DNA of 64,000 bases, taken from the NCBI GenBank assembly GCA_944323505.1, contig CALUST010000031.1, positions 1 through 64,000 on the forward strand. Reading direction: 5' to 3'. The notes under the pieces are model-generated. The model made no database searches. It was given only the letters and a program-made list of their open reading frames with translations, and was not told where the DNA came from. Shown here piece by piece: positions 29,149-37,282 of the stretch. Each line of letters starts with the position of its first letter. Position 1 is the first letter of the stretch. Source of the DNA: an uncultured Bacteroidales bacterium. GTDB taxonomy: Bacteria > Bacteroidota > Bacteroidia > Bacteroidales > UBA932. The translations under genes and the position numbers were made by a program.

Positions 29149-30377
29149 TGACAAGAAAGAAAGACACAAGCGACGAGAGATATTGCGTATTCTGCGGAAG
29201 AAGCGAGCATGAGGTGCCGCTGATGCTGCAGGGGCTGGATTCATCCATCTGCAGCGATTGTGTGAAACTGTGCTATGACTATGTCCACAATCTGGAGCAG
29301 TCGTCGGCACCGAAGCATGGCAAGATACAAAGGCTCTTGAAGCCCAAGGAAATCCATGCCTATCTGGATCAGTATGTCATAGGTCAGGACAGGGCCAAGA
29401 AACTGCTTTCCGTGGCTGTATACAATCACTACAAGCGTATCAACCACAATCTTGCCGCAGATGAGAAGGATGATCTGGACATAGAGAAGTCCAATATCCT
29501 CATGGTCGGTCCGACAGGTACCGGAAAGACCCTGATGGCTAAGACCATAGCAAGGCTGCTCGATGTGCCGTTCACGATAGTGGATGCCACGGTTCTTACT
29601 GAGGCGGGATATGTAGGGGAGGATGTCGAGAGCATCCTTACCAGGTTGCTTCAGGAGGCCGACTATGATGTGGCTCTTGCCGAAAGGGGGATAGTGTTCA
29701 TTGATGAGATTGACAAGATAGCCCGTAAGAGCGACAACCCTTCCATCACGAGGGATGTCTCGGGTGAAGGTGTGCAGCAGGCTATGCTCAAGCTTCTTGA
29801 GGGGAATGTGGTGAATGTGCCGCCGAAAGGAGGCCGCAAGCATCCTGAGCAGGAGTTCATCCATGTCAACACGCAGAACATCCTCTTCATCTGCGGAGGG
29901 GCGTTTGAAGGTATCGAGAGAAGGATCGCTCAGCGTCTGAACACGCAGGTGATAGGCTTCGGGACATCCGGCAGGAAGCAGGTCGACAAGGACAACCTCC
30001 TGAAGTATGTCTCTGCGCAGGACTTGCGGGCCTACGGACTGATTCCTGAGATAATAGGCAGGCTTCCGGTCATCACATACCTTGACCAGCTTGACAGGGC
30101 TGCCCTTCTGAGGATACTTACAGAGCCGAAGAATGCCATTATGAGGCAGTATGAGAAGATGTTCGAGATGGACGGATTGAAACTGGTCGTAGAGCCTGGG
30201 GTCCTTGACCTGATAGTGGATACGGCGATTGAGAACAGGCTCGGGGCCAGGGGGCTTCGCTCGATATGCGAGCAGATCATGACAGATGCCATGTACGAGG
30301 CACCGTCTTCCTCCAGGAAGACTTTCAGGCTGACAGTTGATTATGCCAGGTCGAAATTGACTCATGACGCCAATTGA
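29148..30377 (+). CDS. clpX: ClpX unfoldase
   Basis: This AAA+ ATPase recognises, unfolds and feeds substrates to ClpP. The 409-aa protein has an N-terminal zinc-binding domain with two CxxC pairs (CVFC and CSDC), Walker A GPTGTGKT and Walker [12 protein letters not shown]. It also has the arginine-finger region GRLPVI and the ClpP-docking IGF loop (VIGFGTSG). Its start overlaps clpP by one base. There is no lon or clpA nearby. Confidence 0.97.
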   Translation: MTRKKDTSDERYCVFCGRSEHEVPLMLQGLDSSICSDCVKLCYDYVHNLEQSSAPKHGKIQRLLKPKEIHAYLDQYVIGQDRAKKLLSVAVYNHYKRINHNLAADEKDDLDIEKSNILMVGPTGTGKTLMAKTIARLLDVPFTIVDATVLTEAGYVGEDVESILTRLLQEADYDVALAERGIVFIDEIDKIARKSDNPSITRDVSGEGVQQAMLKLLEGNVVNVPPKGGRKHPEQEFIHVNTQNILFICGGAFEGIERRIAQRLNTQVIGFGTSGRKQVDKDNLLKYVSAQDLRAYGLIPEIIGRLPVITYLDQLDRAALLRILTEPKNAIMRQYEKMFEMDGLKLVVEPGVLDLIVDTAIENRLGARGLRSICEQIMTDAMYEAPSSSRKTFRLTVDYARSKLTHDAN

Positions 30378-30415
30378 CAATACAGGAGAAAGCACCAACT
30401 TTAATTTATAGTATT

Positions 30416-31411
30416 ATGAAAAGATTATTGACCGTAATGATGGCAGCAGCTGCACTCATTGCCGTTTCATCTTGCGAAAAAGATGATAAGCCTGCCGATC
30501 CCGGCAACGGAACGGAAAATCCCGGTACAGGTTCGTTCAATGAGCCTACAGTCGTCTGGGAAGGTCATAACCTTAGCGAGCCTGTTGAACTGGAAGAGGA
30601 GATGGATGTGAAGATCACTGTCAATGTCCCTAACGGGATAAGGTCGTTCGTGGTGGATATCAAGTCAAAGGTCTTGAATGAGCAGGCAAAGATCAGCAGC
30701 ATCGATTTTGTCAATCCGGATGTTGCAGGCATTGTGATTGTACCTAAGGTCTTGGGAGACCAGGACATAAAGACGGCGAAAGTGCTCACTCTCGACCTGT
30801 CAGAACTGATGCCTATGATACTCGGGTTCAAGCCGGAGTCCGACACCGATCATGTATTCACCCTCAAACTGACAGACAATGCCGGTCTCAGTCTCAGAAA
30901 GACGATCACATTCCACTATACAGGTACCGGTCCGACCCTGAAATGGGAGGGGCATGATGACCTTGATGCAAAGGTGGAGTATTCCGAAAGCCTGACTGTC
31001 GTCCTGGATCTCAGTGCCCCTGAGGGGTTTAAGTCAGTTGTGCTGGATATCGATTCCGATGCGTTCGAGGCAAAGAATATCACTTCGATAGACTTCATTA
31101 ATCCTGATGGGAAGATGTCGTATTATATGGCAGAATGTTTCAGCGGGGTCAGCAACCTTTCCGGCAAGACTGAAGCGGAACTTGTCATGACAAAATTTGT
31201 CAGTCTCCTGTCTCTGTATGATGCAAAGGAGAATTCTGACCACGTGTTCACTCTGAAAGTTACCGACAGGAAGGATCAGACGCTCAACCGTCCTATCACA
31301 ATCCATTTTGCTGACAAGTACGGAACGGGTGACCCGTTCGAGCCTGATGACGAAGTCGGGGTGAATCCTGGTGACCCTGTGGGGGATGACGAGGGGTCTG
31401 ACATCATGTGA
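30416..31411 (+). CDS. Lipoprotein with two tandem copies of an unknown domain
   Basis: The 331-aa precursor has a lipoprotein signal (MKRLLTVMMAAAALIAVSSC, lipobox Cys20); the ATG at 30416 is chosen because the upstream frame start lacks it. Two homologous domains of about 115-120 residues follow. Matching landmarks are WEGHNLSEPVE/WEGHDDLDAKVE, ISSIDFVNPD/ITSIDFINPD, and SDTDHVFTLKLTDNAG/ENSDHVFTLKVTDRKD. An acidic tail (DPFEPDDEVGVNPGDPVGDD) ends the protein. It lies 38 bases after clpX, possibly cotranscribed. It is probably an outer-membrane-anchored, Ig-like or beta-sandwich protein; I cannot name a family. Confidence 0.78.
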   Translation: MKRLLTVMMAAAALIAVSSCEKDDKPADPGNGTENPGTGSFNEPTVVWEGHNLSEPVELEEEMDVKITVNVPNGIRSFVVDIKSKVLNEQAKISSIDFVNPDVAGIVIVPKVLGDQDIKTAKVLTLDLSELMPMILGFKPESDTDHVFTLKLTDNAGLSLRKTITFHYTGTGPTLKWEGHDDLDAKVEYSESLTVVLDLSAPEGFKSVVLDIDSDAFEAKNITSIDFINPDGKMSYYMAECFSGVSNLSGKTEAELVMTKFVSLLSLYDAKENSDHVFTLKVTDRKDQTLNRPITIHFADKYGTGDPFEPDDEVGVNPGDPVGDDEGSDIM

Positions 31412-31417
31412 TGTCAG
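31398..31417. terminator. Perfect 20-bp dyad covering both convergent stop codons
   Basis: CTGACATCA (31398-31406), TG, TGATGTCAG (31409-31417). The dyad contains the lipoprotein TGA (31409-31411) and the CDF stop (31414-31416). It could be a bidirectional terminator without a clear T-run. Confidence 0.45.
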
Positions 31418-32319
31418 CAGCACTCGTGCTCGTGACAATGCGATGAACCTGTCTCAATCTCTATGGTAGAGTGGTGTATGCCCATATCGTAGAGTCTGTG
31501 TTTGAGAGATTCCTTTATCTCTTCCATTCTTGAGACATCCTCTATCACCACGTGTGCCGTCAAGGCGATTTCTGTCGTGCTGATAGCCCAGATATGAAGA
31601 TGATGTACATCGGAGACACCGGACTCCGAGGACATCATCTTCTCTATTTCATCCCTGTCTATGTTCTCAGGAACGGCATCTATGGACATCCTCAGGCTCT
31701 CTGCGAGCAGTTTCCATGTGGACACGAGGATGACTGCGGCGATTATGAGGCTCACTATAGGGTCGATTACGGAGAATCCTGTGAGACTGATGACTATACC
31801 TGACACTACTACTCCGGCAGAGACAAGGGTGTCGGCTGCCATGTGCAGGAACGCGCCCCGTGTGTTGATGTCGTGTCTCTGCTGTCTCATCAGCAGCCAT
31901 GCGGTGAAGCCGTTCACAATGATTCCAATACCGGCAGTCCACGATATCGCCTCTCCGTTGACATCGGCCGGGGCTGTGAATTTGTGGATGCTCTCTATCA
32001 CTATCGCCCCGATTGCGACGAGCAGGATGATGGCGTTAAGAAGCGAGATCAGTACCGAACTCTTCCTGAACCCGTATGTGAATTTCCTGGTGCTGCGTGA
32101 AGATGACAGCCTGAAGGCTATCATGGCCAGCAGCAGGCTGAACACGTCGCTGAGATTGTGTCCTGCGTCCGAGAGCAGTCCCAGGGAGCCGGTATGGAAT
32201 CCTATGCCTGCTTCAATGACGACATAAAGAGAGTTCAGCACGATGGCCAGCACGTATATCCCGTTGAGGGATGTGATGGCGTGTGCATGATGATGGTGAT
32301 GATGTGCTGTATTTTCCAT
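31414..32319 (-). CDS. Cation diffusion facilitator (zinc efflux)
   Basis: The 301-aa inner-membrane antiporter exports Zn2+ or similar metals using the proton gradient. The transport site is visible as DAGHNLSD (51-58) in helix 2 and HMAAD in helix 5. Six membrane helices are followed by a cytoplasmic metal-binding domain with VHHLHIWAIS. A His-rich N-terminus (AHHHHHHAHA) and a C-terminal SHCHEHECC add extra metal ligands, as in ZitB/CzcD members. It is likely regulated by metal, but no operator is recognisable. Confidence 0.92.
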   Translation of the reverse strand: MENTAHHHHHHAHAITSLNGIYVLAIVLNSLYVVIEAGIGFHTGSLGLLSDAGHNLSDVFSLLLAMIAFRLSSSRSTRKFTYGFRKSSVLISLLNAIILLVAIGAIVIESIHKFTAPADVNGEAISWTAGIGIIVNGFTAWLLMRQQRHDINTRGAFLHMAADTLVSAGVVVSGIVISLTGFSVIDPIVSLIIAAVILVSTWKLLAESLRMSIDAVPENIDRDEIEKMMSSESGVSDVHHLHIWAISTTEIALTAHVVIEDVSRMEEIKESLKHRLYDMGIHHSTIEIETGSSHCHEHECC

Positions 32320-32327
32320 AACAGACG

Positions 32328-32335
32328 CAAATGTA
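32328..32335 (-). promoter_or_regulatory. -7 box TACATTTG for the CDF gene
   Basis: An exact TAnnTTTG match on the minus strand, only nine bases from the CDF ATG, which implies a leader of a few bases. A -33 is not clear. Confidence 0.4.
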
Positions 32336-32389
32336 GGGCCTGTGACTTACAACCGGGTTGCAATATGGTCCGCCAGATACGGCAGCCTG

Positions 32390-33616
32390 CTATTCGTACC
32401 TGAGGGCATCAATAGGGTCGAGGGCTGCGGCCTTCTTCGCCGGATACCATCCGAAGAAGACTCCGGTGACAGTGCACACGAGGAATGAGAGTATCACGCT
32501 CCACGGCTGGATTGCGACGGGCCAGTCTCCAAGCCACCGTATCGCCGCGCTTGCCCCGCAGCCCGTCAGTATCCCGAGTATGCCTCCTGTGATGCTTATC
32601 AGGATGGCTTCTATCAGGAACTGCACCAGGATGTCTATGCTCCGTGCCCCCACCGACATCCTCAGTCCTATCTCCCTTGTCCTTTCAGTGACGGACACGT
32701 ACATGATGTTCATGATGCCGATGCCGCCGACAAGGAGCGATATACCCGCTATACAGGCAAGCAGGGTGGTGAGCAGGTTTGTGGTCGTGTCCAGTATCTC
32801 GCTCAGTTCCTGCTGCGTCCTGATCATGAAGTCGTCAGGCTCCTCATCCTTGAGCTTGTGCTGCCTGCGGAGTATGCTCTCAATGTCGGCTGTCGCCAGG
32901 TCTGTCATATCCTCCGAGATGGCGGAAGCGAAGATGCCTTCAAGATAGTCGATGGCACGGAACCTTTTCATTACTGTGGTGTACGGGACAAGCACGATGT
33001 CGTCCTGGTCCATTCCCATCGAGTTGTAGCCTTTGGACTCGAGAATCCCTATCACTTTCAACGGCACCTGGTTGAGCCTGATTATCTTCCCGAGCGGATT
33101 GTCCCCGTCCGGGAACAGGTTCTCGACTATGGTCGTACCTATCACGCATACCTTGGCGGATTTCCTTATGTCAGTCTCTGTGAACATCTCGCCTTCGGCT
33201 ACATTCAACTGTCTTATGGAGATATAGTCAGTGCTCACACCGCTGACAGATGACGGGTAGTTGCTGTTGCCGCTGATGAGTTGTCCCGACATGGATACGT
33301 TCGGGCTTATCCCGGCAAGGAACAGGTTTTCCTTGCGCAGCATCTTGTAGTCAGTCTCCTTGAGGGTCTGCATTTCGGACGGATCCAGCCGCACTCCGCC
33401 TCTCCGTTCCCCGCCCGGATGTATCATGATCATATTCGAGCCCATTCCCGATATTTCGTCCTGGATGTTTTTCTTGGCACCCTGGCCCAGAGAGATCATG
33501 GTGATGACGGCGGCGACGCCTATAATGATGCCGAGCATCGTGAGAAATGCTCTCATCTTGTTGTTAGCCAATGCCTTGAGCGATATTCTGAAAAGATTTG
33601 TCCAGTTCATCTTCAT
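32390..33616 (-). CDS. MacB-type ABC permease
   Basis: The 408-aa protein has the MacB/FtsX topology: one N-terminal helix (MRAFLTMLGIIIGVAAVITM), a long periplasmic domain with GMGSNMIMIHPGGERRGG, and three C-terminal helices including GGIGIMNIMYVSVTERTREIGLRMSVGA. It is only the permease; the ATPase is a separate gene directly upstream, unlike the fused E. coli MacB. With the MacA-like adaptor and TolC-like channel it should export antibiotics or lipoproteins and peptides. It is the last gene of the operon. Confidence 0.9.
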   Translation of the reverse strand: MKMNWTNLFRISLKALANNKMRAFLTMLGIIIGVAAVITMISLGQGAKKNIQDEISGMGSNMIMIHPGGERRGGVRLDPSEMQTLKETDYKMLRKENLFLAGISPNVSMSGQLISGNSNYPSSVSGVSTDYISIRQLNVAEGEMFTETDIRKSAKVCVIGTTIVENLFPDGDNPLGKIIRLNQVPLKVIGILESKGYNSMGMDQDDIVLVPYTTVMKRFRAIDYLEGIFASAISEDMTDLATADIESILRRQHKLKDEEPDDFMIRTQQELSEILDTTTNLLTTLLACIAGISLLVGGIGIMNIMYVSVTERTREIGLRMSVGARSIDILVQFLIEAILISITGGILGILTGCGASAAIRWLGDWPVAIQPWSVILSFLVCTVTGVFFGWYPAKKAAALDPIDALRYE

Positions 33617-33652
33617 TGTCTTTATGACAGATGGCGCATCTCAGCGTCATTG

Positions 33653-34399
33653 TCAGTCATCTTCATTGGCGGGGAGCGATGCAAGAGTCTCCGCTGCCGA
33701 GAGTATGTTGGTGTTGACAGTGTCTTCAATCACATGACCGTCCATCAGCCTGATGTTGCGGCTGCTGTATGAAGATATGTCAGGATTGTGGGTCACGAAT
33801 ATTATGGTCCTGCCTTCCGCATGGAGTCTCTGGAACAGGACGAGAATCTCGAATGATGTCCTGGTGTCCAGGTTTCCTGTCGCCTCATCTGCCAGTATGA
33901 CAGCAGGATTGTTGACCAGTGCCCTTGCTATGGCCACCCTTTGCATCTGGCCTCCGGACATCTGGTTGGACTTGTGTTCCAGCCTGTCGCCGAGACCGAC
34001 TGCCTTCAGGGCGTCTATCGCCCTCTTTCTCCTTTCGGATGAGCTGATTTCCGCATTGTACATGAGCGGTAGTTCCACATTCTCTATGGCTGTGGTCTTT
34101 GCCAGCAGATTGTAGTTCTGGAACACGAAGCCGATTTTCCTGTTTCTGAGTATGGCTCTCTTGTTCTTGCTCATTTTCCTGACTGATATCCCGTCAAGAT
34201 AGTATTCCCCGGCAGTGGGCGTGTCCAGGCAGCCGAGTATGTTCAGAAGCGTGGATTTCCCCGAACCGGATGAGCCCATTATCGTCACGAATTCACCTTC
34301 GTTGATGCTGAAAGACACCCCGCGCAGCGCATGGACTGTCTCGTCCCCCACGATGAACTCGCGCTTGATACCATTGAGTTCTATGACTGTCCTGCTCAT
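33653..34399 (-). CDS. MacB-type ABC ATPase
   Basis: The 248-aa ABC ATPase starts at MSRTVIELNG; longer upstream frames run into the adaptor gene. It has Walker A GSSGSGKST, signature MSGGQMQRVAIARAL, Walker B VILADEATGNLD and the switch His in VTHNPD. The usual DEPTGNLD of the MacB/LolD group is DEATGNLD here. It pairs with the permease 36 bases downstream. Confidence 0.92.
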   Translation of the reverse strand: MSRTVIELNGIKREFIVGDETVHALRGVSFSINEGEFVTIMGSSGSGKSTLLNILGCLDTPTAGEYYLDGISVRKMSKNKRAILRNRKIGFVFQNYNLLAKTTAIENVELPLMYNAEISSSERRKRAIDALKAVGLGDRLEHKSNQMSGGQMQRVAIARALVNNPAVILADEATGNLDTRTSFEILVLFQRLHAEGRTIIFVTHNPDISSYSSRNIRLMDGHVIEDTVNTNILSAAETLASLPANEDD

Positions 34400-34410
34400 T
34401 TCCTTATGAT

Positions 34411-35601
34411 TTATCTTGGTCCAGGGCCTCCGACAGAGATTGTCGCACTCTTCATTTCTTTGAGGATAGGGAATTCCGCCCCTGCGATTATCTCGGTGCC
34501 TTCCTGTATACCTCCTGTAATCTCGGTGTTGACCCCGTCCGTGATGCCGGTCTGCACGGGGATTGCTGTGAAGATGTTCCCGTTCTTTGTCCACACCTTG
34601 GACGCCCCTTTGCAGTCGTTCACCACATCTTTCTTGGTCACGAGAGGGAATTCAGGCGCGAACCTGAGGGCCTTTGACGGGACGCAGAGCACATCACTCT
34701 TCTCTTCCGTGTAGATGGATATGTTTGCTGTGAGCCTCGGCTTGAGTTTCAGTTCCGGGTTGTCGGCTGTGATGACAACCTCGTATGTCACGACACTTTC
34801 GGATGTGGAGGACGAAAGCGATGAACTGGACGAACTGGTGCTTCCGAGACGTATCTGGGTGACTCTCCCCTCAAATACGTCATCCGGGTAGGCGTCCACA
34901 GTGAAAGTGGCTCTCTGCCCCTCGGCGACGCCGCCTATGTCGGCTTCATCCACATCGGCCACTACCTGCATCCTGGTCAGGTCTGCGGCAAGGGTGAACA
35001 GGGTAGGGGTCTCGAATCCGGCAGCCACTGTCTGTCCTTCTTCTACCGCCCTGTCGATGACTATGCCGTCGATTGGAGATGCGATTGTGGCATAGGAAAG
35101 GTTCCTCTCGGCCTTTGCAAGGGCAGCCTCACTGCTGTGGAACGCGCTCTTTGCCATCTCGTAGTTGTATTCCGCCTGTTCGAAGTCGGCATCGCTTATG
35201 AGTTTCTTCTCATACAGTCCCTTGCTCCTCTCGTAATTCCTTTCCTGGTATCTGTATTCCGCCTTGTTGCCGTCGTATGCCGCCCTGGCGGATGCCAGTT
35301 CGCTTTCAAGGGTGACCTTGTCCATCTCGGCGATTATCTGTCCCTCCTTGACTACTGAATTGTAGTCCACGAACAGTTTTGCGATGATTCCTGATACCTG
35401 TGTACCTACATTCACCTCAGTCACCGGCTCGATTGTCCCTGTCGCAGTGACGAAAGTGGATATGTCGGCACGTGAGACTGTCGCCGTCTCGAATGTGAAC
35501 TGCGGCTTTCCTCCCGGTCTCCTGAGCAGGAATACGGCCGCAACTGCGACAGCCGCGATCACTGTTATCCAGATGATGACCTTTTTCGTACTTTTCTTCA
35601 T
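34411..35601 (-). CDS. MacA-type periplasmic adaptor
   Basis: The 396-aa membrane-fusion protein has an N-terminal anchor (KVIIWITVIAAVAVAAVFLL), lipoyl/barrel halves (VSRADISTFVTATGTIEPV; TIASPIDGIVIDRAVEEGQTV) and an alpha-hairpin with repeated Tyr/Glu heptads in between. It links the inner-membrane MacB-type pump to the TolC-type channel. A Ser-rich patch (SSSSSLSSSTSESV) sits in the barrel domain near residue 270. It sits 11 bases upstream of the ATPase start and 37 bases downstream of the TolC-like gene. Confidence 0.92.
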   Translation of the reverse strand: MKKSTKKVIIWITVIAAVAVAAVFLLRRPGGKPQFTFETATVSRADISTFVTATGTIEPVTEVNVGTQVSGIIAKLFVDYNSVVKEGQIIAEMDKVTLESELASARAAYDGNKAEYRYQERNYERSKGLYEKKLISDADFEQAEYNYEMAKSAFHSSEAALAKAERNLSYATIASPIDGIVIDRAVEEGQTVAAGFETPTLFTLAADLTRMQVVADVDEADIGGVAEGQRATFTVDAYPDDVFEGRVTQIRLGSTSSSSSSLSSSTSESVVTYEVVITADNPELKLKPRLTANISIYTEEKSDVLCVPSKALRFAPEFPLVTKKDVVNDCKGASKVWTKNGNIFTAIPVQTGITDGVNTEITGGIQEGTEIIAGAEFPILKEMKSATISVGGPGPR

Positions 35602-35638
35602 GATATGACTTGTATTTTCTCTGATTTCTGCCGGACGG

Positions 35639-37045
35639 CTATAATGATATTTCCATTCCCTGATAGAACCTGAGCATCTGGATGTTCAGCACTGCCATAT
35701 ATTTGGCCTGCAACAGCTGCTGCTGTGCGCTCAGGAGGTTGTTCTTCTCGGTGAGGAGTTCCACTGTGTTCTTCATCCCGAGGTTGAACTGCTCGCTTGT
35801 GAGGTCGAAACTGGTCTGCGCGCTCCTGACCTGCTCCTCTGCTGCAAGATACTGCTGCTGTGCACTGTATGCGTCCAGCCAGAGATTCTCTATTGTGCGG
35901 TAGAGTTCCTTGCCCGTCTCCACCAGGTCGAGTCTGGTGGATTCGAGTTGCAGTTCCGCTTTCTCTACCGCGCTTTTCGTCTGGCGGTTGTTGAATATCG
36001 GCACGCTCAGTGTCAGTCCTATGGAATTGTTCCATCCGTTCTTGACCTGCTCCCCGAAAGAGAAGTCCGTGCCGCTTGTGTGGCTGGTCCCTATCCCCGC
36101 ACTCAGGGTCAGGGACGGGATATATGCGGACCTGGCTATCTTTACATCAAGTTCCGAGGCGGATACGCTCAGTCTCCCGGACTCAATCTCAGGTCTGATG
36201 CCCATAGCATTCTGATATACGACTTCCTTGTCGGGAAGAGGGGAGAGCACCACCGCATCGTCTATTTCCGGCAGATAGACCGACATCTCTTCCGGACCTT
36301 CTATCTCCAGCAGTTGCTTGAGTTGCAGCCTGTAGTCCTGCAGGGTGGCACGGGCAGTCACCAGCTGGTAATTGTCGTTGCTCACCTGGGCCTGCAGCTG
36401 CGCATAGTCGGCCATGGATATGCTCCCCGCATCGAGAAGTTCCTTTCCTCTTGCACATTGCGCCCTGCTGACTTCGAGCGTATTCTCGTTCACCTTTACC
36501 GACTCGTCGGCAAAAAGTATCTGTACATACACCTGGGCTATGCTTTCGAGTATATTGTTTGCAGTGGCCTTGAAGTCGAGTGAGGCGATTTTCATATTGA
36601 TGTCTTCCTGCTTGATGGACTTCCTGTTCCGGCCTCCAGTATACAGGTCCCAGTATGCGTTAAGCCCGTAGTTGCCGGTGTAGCTCGTGTTGTTGTCTGA
36701 GTACAGTATCTCAGTGCCGCTCACGGTGCTGCTGGACTCCTGGTATGGCCTGTTGATGAGATTGTGGCTCGTGGAGAAGGACAGGTTCGGGAAGAGTGCG
36801 TTTTTGGCGGTCTTCATGTCGATTTCGGCGTTCTTCTCCGAGAGTCTGCTCTGCTTCAGGGATATGTTCTCCTGCATTGCATAATTGATACAGTCCTCAA
36901 GTGTCCACACCTTGCCGGCCGTCAGTACGGAGTCCGTCTGCATGTGCGACGCCGTATCTGGTGCCGTCCGGTATTGTGCCGTGCACGGATAAGACAATGC
37001 CAGCAGGATTGCCGCCGGCAGGATTGATGATAATTTCATTGTCAT
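35639..37045 (-). CDS. TolC-family outer-membrane efflux protein
   Basis: The 468-aa protein has a signal peptide (MKLSSILPAAILLALSYPCTAQ, after MT) and two TolC-type repeats with long helical segments: WTLEDCINYAMQENISLKQS at the start and repeated ...QLQAQVSNDNYQ... and ...EKAELQLESTRLDLVETG.... It forms the outer-membrane duct for the MacAB-type pump encoded downstream. It is the first gene of the leftward operon. Confidence 0.92.
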   Translation of the reverse strand: MTMKLSSILPAAILLALSYPCTAQYRTAPDTASHMQTDSVLTAGKVWTLEDCINYAMQENISLKQSRLSEKNAEIDMKTAKNALFPNLSFSTSHNLINRPYQESSSTVSGTEILYSDNNTSYTGNYGLNAYWDLYTGGRNRKSIKQEDINMKIASLDFKATANNILESIAQVYVQILFADESVKVNENTLEVSRAQCARGKELLDAGSISMADYAQLQAQVSNDNYQLVTARATLQDYRLQLKQLLEIEGPEEMSVYLPEIDDAVVLSPLPDKEVVYQNAMGIRPEIESGRLSVSASELDVKIARSAYIPSLTLSAGIGTSHTSGTDFSFGEQVKNGWNNSIGLTLSVPIFNNRQTKSAVEKAELQLESTRLDLVETGKELYRTIENLWLDAYSAQQQYLAAEEQVRSAQTSFDLTSEQFNLGMKNTVELLTEKNNLLSAQQQLLQAKYMAVLNIQMLRFYQGMEISL

Positions 37046-37113
37046 AACTGTCGATATGGGGCTGAGGTGATCAGAAAATCATGCCCGGTCCCGAAAACCG
37101 GAAGCGGTCTATA

Positions 37114-37121
37114 CAAAAATA
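37114..37121 (-). promoter_or_regulatory. -7 box TATTTTTG for the tolC-macAB-type operon
   Basis: An exact TAnnTTTG match on the minus strand, 69 bases before the TolC-like ATG. No clear -33. Confidence 0.4.
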
Positions 37122-37178
37122 AAGCCATTCTAAAGATATTGTCATGAAAAATTTGACTGTCCGCAATATTTTCAGCGG

Positions 37179-37186
37179 TATTTTTG
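37179..37186 (+). promoter_or_regulatory. -7 box TATTTTTG for ppk1
   Basis: An exact TAnnTTTG match with a TTTG at 37152-37155, 23 nt upstream, slightly longer than ideal. The leader to ppk1 would be about 90 nt. Confidence 0.4.
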
Positions 37187-37282
37187 CGATAGTCGATTAA
37201 TTTTAGATTTTTATTGAAAAAATCGGAATTTTAATATTATTTTAATCTGAATTTTGTTATTTTGAACAAAATTATCATATAT

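Larger units (their letters stand above)
37046..37282. other. AT-rich divergent intergenic region between tolC-macAB and ppk1
   Basis: No gene is seen in these 237 bases. The right half is strongly AT-rich. It holds two candidate -7 boxes facing opposite ways (listed separately) and a short CCGGT/ACCGG inverted repeat near 37085-37101. No structured RNA is recognisable. Confidence 0.6.

Noticed and set aside
29241..30398. A 385-residue minus-strand open frame
   Set aside because: It is antisense to clpX, which is unambiguous; no family features are seen.
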